A stretch of 7,521 bases of DNA from an uncultured Oscillospiraceae bacterium (lineage in GTDB: Bacteria > Bacillota > Clostridia > Oscillospirales > Oscillospiraceae): positions 1-7,521 of the forward strand of contig CALWVX010000085.1 in the NCBI GenBank assembly GCA_944385065.1, written 5' to 3'. The number at the start of each line of letters is the position of its first letter. Position 1 is the stretch's first letter. Of the stretch, positions 6,047-7,521 are shown piece by piece. The translations under genes were made by a program, and so were the position numbers. The notes beneath the pieces are model-generated. The model searched no databases. It saw nothing but the letters and a program-made list of their open reading frames with translations, and had not been told where the DNA came from.

Positions 6047-7330
6047 TTATGCCTCCTTTCCCTTCAGGAAGTAGATGGTGTCCAGCTCCAGCCGCTGGGC
6101 CGAGCGGGCCACCTGCTCCCGGGTCACGGACTCAAACCCGGCGCACAGCTCCTGGATGGTGGTATCCAGACCGGCGGCCGCCTGGCCCAGCCAGAAGTCC
6201 TCCTGCCGCCCCTGGTCGTCCAGCGTGGCTATATGGCCGCCCATGAGGGTGTGCCGGGCCCCCTCCAGCTCCCAGTCCTCGATCTCACCCCGGCGGATCG
6301 CCTCCAGCTGGGCCAGGATCTCGTCCTTTGCCGTCTGATATTTGTCAAACTCAATGCCGGAGGACACCAGAATCAGGCCCTTCATCTTCTCCATGGTGGA
6401 GCTGGCGTAATAGCACAGGGACAGCTTTTCCCGCACGTTGAGAAACAGCTTGGACAGGGTGGTCCCCCCAAAAATGGCGTTGCACATGGTCAGGGCGGGG
6501 TAGTCCTCCTCCCAGCAGGTCTGCCCTCCGGTGCGGAAGCCCAGGGCCAGCTTGCCCTGGGTCACATCCATGGCCTCCTCCACCAGCCGGGGCTCCGGCC
6601 CGGCGGCAAGGCGCACCTCACAGTCCGGGTCCACCCGGTCTTCATTCACCGGCAGTCCGGCCAGAGCGGACCGCAGCGCAGCCTCCACCCGCTCCGGGTC
6701 GGCCGAGCCGCAGTAGTACACCTCGATCCTGGCCTGGGACAGCAGATGCTGATACTGCTCCCACAGACTCCGGGGCGTGACGGCGGCCACCGTCTCCTCG
6801 TCCCCCAGCTTGTCCACCCCAAAGGCCTCGTACCGGCACATCTCCTGGGTGAGGCGCATGGTGGCGTAGGTGCGCTTGTCGTTGACCTGCGCCCGGATCC
6901 GGTCAATGAGGTTGGCCTTCTCCCCCTCGGTGTAGTCCGGGCTGAACACTCCGTCCTGCGTGCAGGGGTTCAGCAGCAGCTCACCCAGCAGGGCGGCCGC
7001 GCTCTCCAGCAGCTTCTCCCCCTTCAGGGTATAGGCGTCGTCCAGAAAACTGGCTGCGAAGCCCACGCTTTGGGTCTCCCCCTTTTTCCGCACCACCGGC
7101 TCGATGGCTCCGCCGTACAGCTCGTCCAAAGCGGCGGACAGGGTCTCCATGTCCGGGTGGACGGCAGTTCCCCGGCGCAGGACATAGGGAATCAGGGCGT
7201 TGACGCCGGCGCTCTCCCGCTTCAGCGGGGTCATCAGCGTGACGGACCAATAGGCGCTTTTGAACTTCTGGGTGTGGACTGCCCGCAGCCACACTCCGGG
7301 ACTCAGCTCCCGGCGCTTGATTTGAGACAT
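6047..7330 (-). CDS. yfmF: M16 family peptidase-like protein, YfmF-like (non-catalytic partner)
   Basis: The protein is 427 aa, the same size as the next gene's product and of the same M16 fold. Recognisable features are the N-terminal stretch leading to YVLRRGT, SAALDELYGG, and the second-domain segment EVYYCGSADPERVE. At the place where HxxEH should be (around residues 48-55) the sequence reads IPYVLRRG, so the zinc site is missing. This matches the inactive member of heterodimeric M16 pairs such as B. subtilis YmfF/YmfH, where the inactive chain helps form the substrate chamber (established for M16 heterodimers in general; inferred here). ATG 7330-7328 is preceded by AAAGGA nine bases upstream and by a promoter at 7391-7419. 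It is the first gene of the operon with yfmH, lgt and folD. No precursor peptide or radical enzyme is nearby to suggest a peptide-maturation role. Confidence 0.88.
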   Translation of the reverse strand: MSQIKRRELSPGVWLRAVHTQKFKSAYWSVTLMTPLKRESAGVNALIPYVLRRGTAVHPDMETLSAALDELYGGAIEPVVRKKGETQSVGFAASFLDDAYTLKGEKLLESAAALLGELLLNPCTQDGVFSPDYTEGEKANLIDRIRAQVNDKRTYATMRLTQEMCRYEAFGVDKLGDEETVAAVTPRSLWEQYQHLLSQARIEVYYCGSADPERVEAALRSALAGLPVNEDRVDPDCEVRLAAGPEPRLVEEAMDVTQGKLALGFRTGGQTCWEEDYPALTMCNAIFGGTTLSKLFLNVREKLSLCYYASSTMEKMKGLILVSSGIEFDKYQTAKDEILAQLEAIRRGEIEDWELEGARHTLMGGHIATLDDQGRQEDFWLGQAAAGLDTTIQELCAGFESVTREQVARSAQRLELDTIYFLKGKEA

Positions 7331-7347
7331 AGTCGCAATTCCTTTCC

Positions 7348-7373
7348 CGGCGGCCGGAGCTGTCCGTCCGCCG
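7348..7373 (-). other. GC-rich hairpin in the leader of the yfmF operon
   Basis: In the short leader (transcript from about 7384) the 6-bp arms CGGCGG and CCGCCG enclose one mismatch, a further 3-bp stem and a 6-base loop. Its base lies two bases from the AAAGGA ribosome binding site (7345-7340). It may affect mRNA stability or ribosome access, but chance folding of GC-rich sequence is a fair alternative. Confidence 0.35.
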
Positions 7374-7390
7374 TCAAAACGGTCCTTTGT

Positions 7391-7419
7391 ATCATATCAC
7401 GATTGGCCCGGGAACGCAA
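7391..7419 (-). promoter_or_regulatory. Promoter of the yfmF-yfmH-lgt-folD operon
   Basis: On the minus strand there is TTGCGT (7419-7414), 17 bases, then TATGAT (7396-7391), preceded by TGA so that the -10 is of the extended TGn type. The start would be near 7384, giving a leader of about 54 nt. No other promoter as good is seen between the genes of the operon, which overlap or nearly touch. Confidence 0.75.
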
Positions 7420-7460
7420 TCCAAATCGCGCCGTCCGGCCTGCTTCGCGCCTTGTAATAT

Positions 7461-7517
7461 TAAATGCGAAAGAACAAACACCACGTCGAACGACGGGTGC
7501 AAGTTCTATCGCATTTA
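7461..7517. repeat. 57-nt imperfect inverted repeat (long hairpin) at the right edge
   Basis: The outer arms 7461-7475 and 7503-7517 pair at 14 of 15 positions (one A-A mismatch). After a 3/3 internal loop, CACC (7479-7482) pairs with GGTG (7496-7499). After a bulged A, CGTC (7484-7487) pairs with GACG (7492-7495), closing a GAAC loop. The flanks are T-rich on the plus strand (ATTTT to the window end) and UUUAAUAUUA on the minus strand. It could be the terminator of a gene beyond the right edge, a small interspersed repeat or a structured RNA element. Confidence 0.6.
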
Positions 7518-7521
7518 TTTT

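Noticed and set aside
4769..7330. M16 pair as the protease of a ribosomally made peptide (RiPP) cluster
   Set aside because: No precursor peptide, radical SAM enzyme or dedicated transporter is found beside it. The neighbours are lgt and folD, so a housekeeping YfmF/YfmH pair is more likely.
7461..7517. Integron attC-like site
   Set aside because: The paired ends do not show the RYYYAAC/GTTRRRY boxes, the characteristic extrahelical bases are not evident, and no integrase or cassette is present.
1..7521. CRISPR array, tRNA genes, insertion sequences or prophage genes
   Set aside because: No regularly spaced direct repeats, cloverleaf-forming segments, transposase motifs or phage protein families were seen in either strand.

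Overview
The window looks like a chromosomal housekeeping stretch from a high-GC member of the Clostridia, most like the Oscillospiraceae (Flavonifractor / Lawsonibacter / Pseudoflavonifractor type). This rests on the strong G/C third-position bias, Gram-positive style AGGAGG ribosome binding sites, clear TTGnnn-N17-TATnnT promoters, and the pairing of two M16 peptidase-like genes of the YfmF/YfmH type. The genus is an inference from general resemblance; no database search was possible. I see no rRNA, tRNA, CRISPR array, insertion sequence or prophage gene.

Layout. (1) 1-614, minus strand: the N-terminal third of leucyl-tRNA synthetase (leuS), cut by the left edge. (2) 615-793: a compact divergent promoter region between leuS and cca, with a 12-bp GC palindrome between the two -35 elements. 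(3) 794-2125, plus strand: the CCA-adding tRNA nucleotidyltransferase. leuS and cca both act on tRNA. (4) 2126-2235: an AT-rich intergenic region with a consensus-like promoter surrounded by repeated ATCACA elements spaced by whole helical turns. It drives (5) a two-gene module: a 117-aa multi-spanning membrane protein (2236-2589) overlapping by 4 bases a 67-aa XRE-type repressor (2586-2789). (6) 2790-2823: a perfect 34-bp palindrome, probably a terminator serving both converging transcription units. (7) 2830-7330, minus strand: a tightly packed four-gene operon read right to left, yfmF-like (non-catalytic M16 partner), yfmH-like (catalytic M16 with HxxEH), lgt (prolipoprotein diacylglyceryl transferase) and a folD homologue. 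Its promoter is at 7391-7419. (8) 7420-7521: no gene, but a 57-nt imperfect hairpin at the right edge.

Most of the content is ordinary core biology. The points I would look at twice are the FolD homologue, which lacks the Tyr, Lys and Gln of the canonical active site although the fold and the C-terminal PVPGGVGP motif are kept; the phased operator-like array in front of the membrane protein/XRE pair, which suggests an autoregulated switch; and the elaborate hairpin at the right edge. I do not see convincing evidence of a wholly new multi-gene system.
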